64,000 bases of DNA from Sulfitobacter sp. DSM 110093 (GTDB lineage Bacteria > Pseudomonadota > Alphaproteobacteria > Rhodobacterales > Rhodobacteraceae). Both the position numbers and the translations under genes were made by a program. Location: the NCBI RefSeq assembly GCF_022788715.1, contig NZ_CP085168.1:62001-126000 (forward strand), read 5' to 3'. Below the pieces are notes generated by a model. It was not told the origin of the DNA. It worked only from the letters and a program-made list of their open reading frames with translations, and ran no database searches. This document shows, in pieces, positions 63,306 to 64,000 of this stretch (position 1 is its first letter; each line of letters begins with the position of its first letter).

Positions 63306-64000
63306 ATGGCATCGTCCAACAAAAAGCCACTTCGCTCGCGCATTACCACTGACGGCATCGACCGTAGCCCCCACCGCGCATTTATGCATGCAATGGGGCT
63401 CGACGACGCGGCCATCGCCAAGCCGATGGTTGGTGTTGTCAGTCAAAAGGGCGAAACCACCCCCTGCAACATGACCCATTACGCCCAGGTTGAGTATGCC
63501 AAGGAAGGCGTCGGCATGGCTGGAGGCACCCCACGGGAGTTTACGACAATCTCCGTGTCGGACGGTGTGGGCATGAACCATGAGGGGATGAAATTCAGTC
63601 TCGTCAGCCGAGAGATCATTGCAGACAGTATTGAGGCGGTGATCCACGGGCATGCCTATGATGGCATCGTTGGCTATGGCGGATGCGATAAGACTTTGCC
63701 CGGGGTCATCATGGGGATGGTGCGGTGCAACGTGCCCTCCGTCTTTGTTTACGGCGGATCTGCTCTACCAGGACGGTTCCAGGGGCGCGATGTGAGTGTT
63801 TTGGACACCTACGAAGCTGTTGGTGCAGTTCAAGCAGGGACAATGACCGAGGACGAGCTTACTCAGCTCGAAGAAGCCTGCAAGCCAACCATTGGCTCAT
63901 GTGCGGGGCAGTTCACTGCCAATACTATGGCGATGGTTTCAGAAGCATTAGGACTGACGGTGCCTAACTCTTCTATGATCCCTGGCGTTTATTCGGAACG
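63306..64000 (+). CDS. IlvD/Edd-family dehydratase, N-terminal part (cut by window edge)
   Basis: The 231 visible codons start MASSNKKPLRSRITTDGIDR and show all three Fe-S ligand regions: GETTPCNM, GYGGCDKTLPG and IGSCAGQFTANTM. These define dihydroxy-acid dehydratase and sugar-acid dehydratases. No stop occurs before the window ends. It might be the housekeeping IlvD or a sugar-acid dehydratase; the neighbouring isomerase and hydratase genes favour the latter weakly. TTTGGAGG lies before the ATG. Confidence 0.9.
   Translation, partial: MASSNKKPLRSRITTDGIDRSPHRAFMHAMGLDDAAIAKPMVGVVSQKGETTPCNMTHYAQVEYAKEGVGMAGGTPREFTTISVSDGVGMNHEGMKFSLVSREIIADSIEAVIHGHAYDGIVGYGGCDKTLPGVIMGMVRCNVPSVFVYGGSALPGRFQGRDVSVLDTYEAVGAVQAGTMTEDELTQLEEACKPTIGSCAGQFTANTMAMVSEALGLTVPNSSMIPGVYSE

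Overview
The window looks like accessory DNA (a plasmid, chromid or genomic island) of a marine Rhodobacterales / Roseobacter-group alphaproteobacterium. The basis is the GC-rich coding style, an FNR-controlled ccoNOQPGHIS operon, TAXI-type TRAP transport, a HpsN-like sulfopropanediol dehydrogenase homologue, IS5/IS6/IS110/IS1182/IS66 remnants typical of that group, and a Ros/MucR zinc finger. No rRNA, tRNA, CRISPR array or replication origin was recognised.

Region by region. (1) 0-3 kb: a tri-haem cytochrome c and a mosaic of two broken transposases. (2) 3.3-18.9 kb: a microaerobic respiration island. It holds the complete cbb3 oxidase structural and assembly operon, three universal stress proteins, a Crp/Fnr regulator, an OmpR-type regulator, a hybrid histidine kinase whose PAS domain keeps the FixL haem-site residues, a CBS protein and two small cytochrome c lipoproteins. 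Three FNR-type boxes lie before ccoN, ccoG and one usp gene. (3) 18.9-22.4 kb: an IS graveyard with a broken histidine kinase, an IS110 element, an IS5 element with a slippery A5G6 run, and a sulfotransferase gene cut by that IS5. (4) 22.8-34.2 kb: a surface-protein export locus. It encodes an LptE-like lipoprotein, a 1058-residue decapeptide-repeat protein, a small protein with a BapA/LapA-like prefix domain, a type I secretion trio (TolC-like, ABC, HlyD-like) and a single-POTRA Omp85 protein. (5) 34.6-36.2 kb: two ParDE-type modules, one with a nonsense codon in the toxin. (6) 36.9-45.6 kb: a catabolic and uptake cluster (SDR, HisD/HpsN-like dehydrogenase, two AtuA-type proteins, GntR regulator, cyclase-family hydrolase, fused TRAP permease, TAXI binding protein) with a shared ATTGNCAAT palindrome in front of both operons. 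(7) 45.9-48.1 kb: IS6, RND and BrnTA debris and a glycosyltransferase. (8) 48.2-61.2 kb: a second surface/regulatory block. It has a LuxR-type regulator, a hybrid kinase with an Hpt domain, two more prefix-domain repeat proteins (one with 36 DPT tripeptides), two paralogous receiver proteins with a degenerate GGDEF-like output domain, a VbhA-like antitoxin with a deleted Fic toxin, and a GAF histidine kinase fused to a Ros/MucR zinc finger. (9) 61.3-64 kb: an IS5 relic, then hydratase, hydroxypyruvate-isomerase-like and IlvD/Edd dehydratase genes, the last cut by the window edge.

The main hypothesis is that blocks 4 and 8 form one cell-surface system. Three proteins share the same prefix domain, glycine-rich hydrophobic stretch and Asp cluster, and two of these also carry repeats related to those of the 1058-residue protein. 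One type I exporter and one Omp85 protein could serve all of them, and the two-component proteins of block 8 could control them. The most unusual single gene is the histidine kinase-MucR fusion at 59779-61233.
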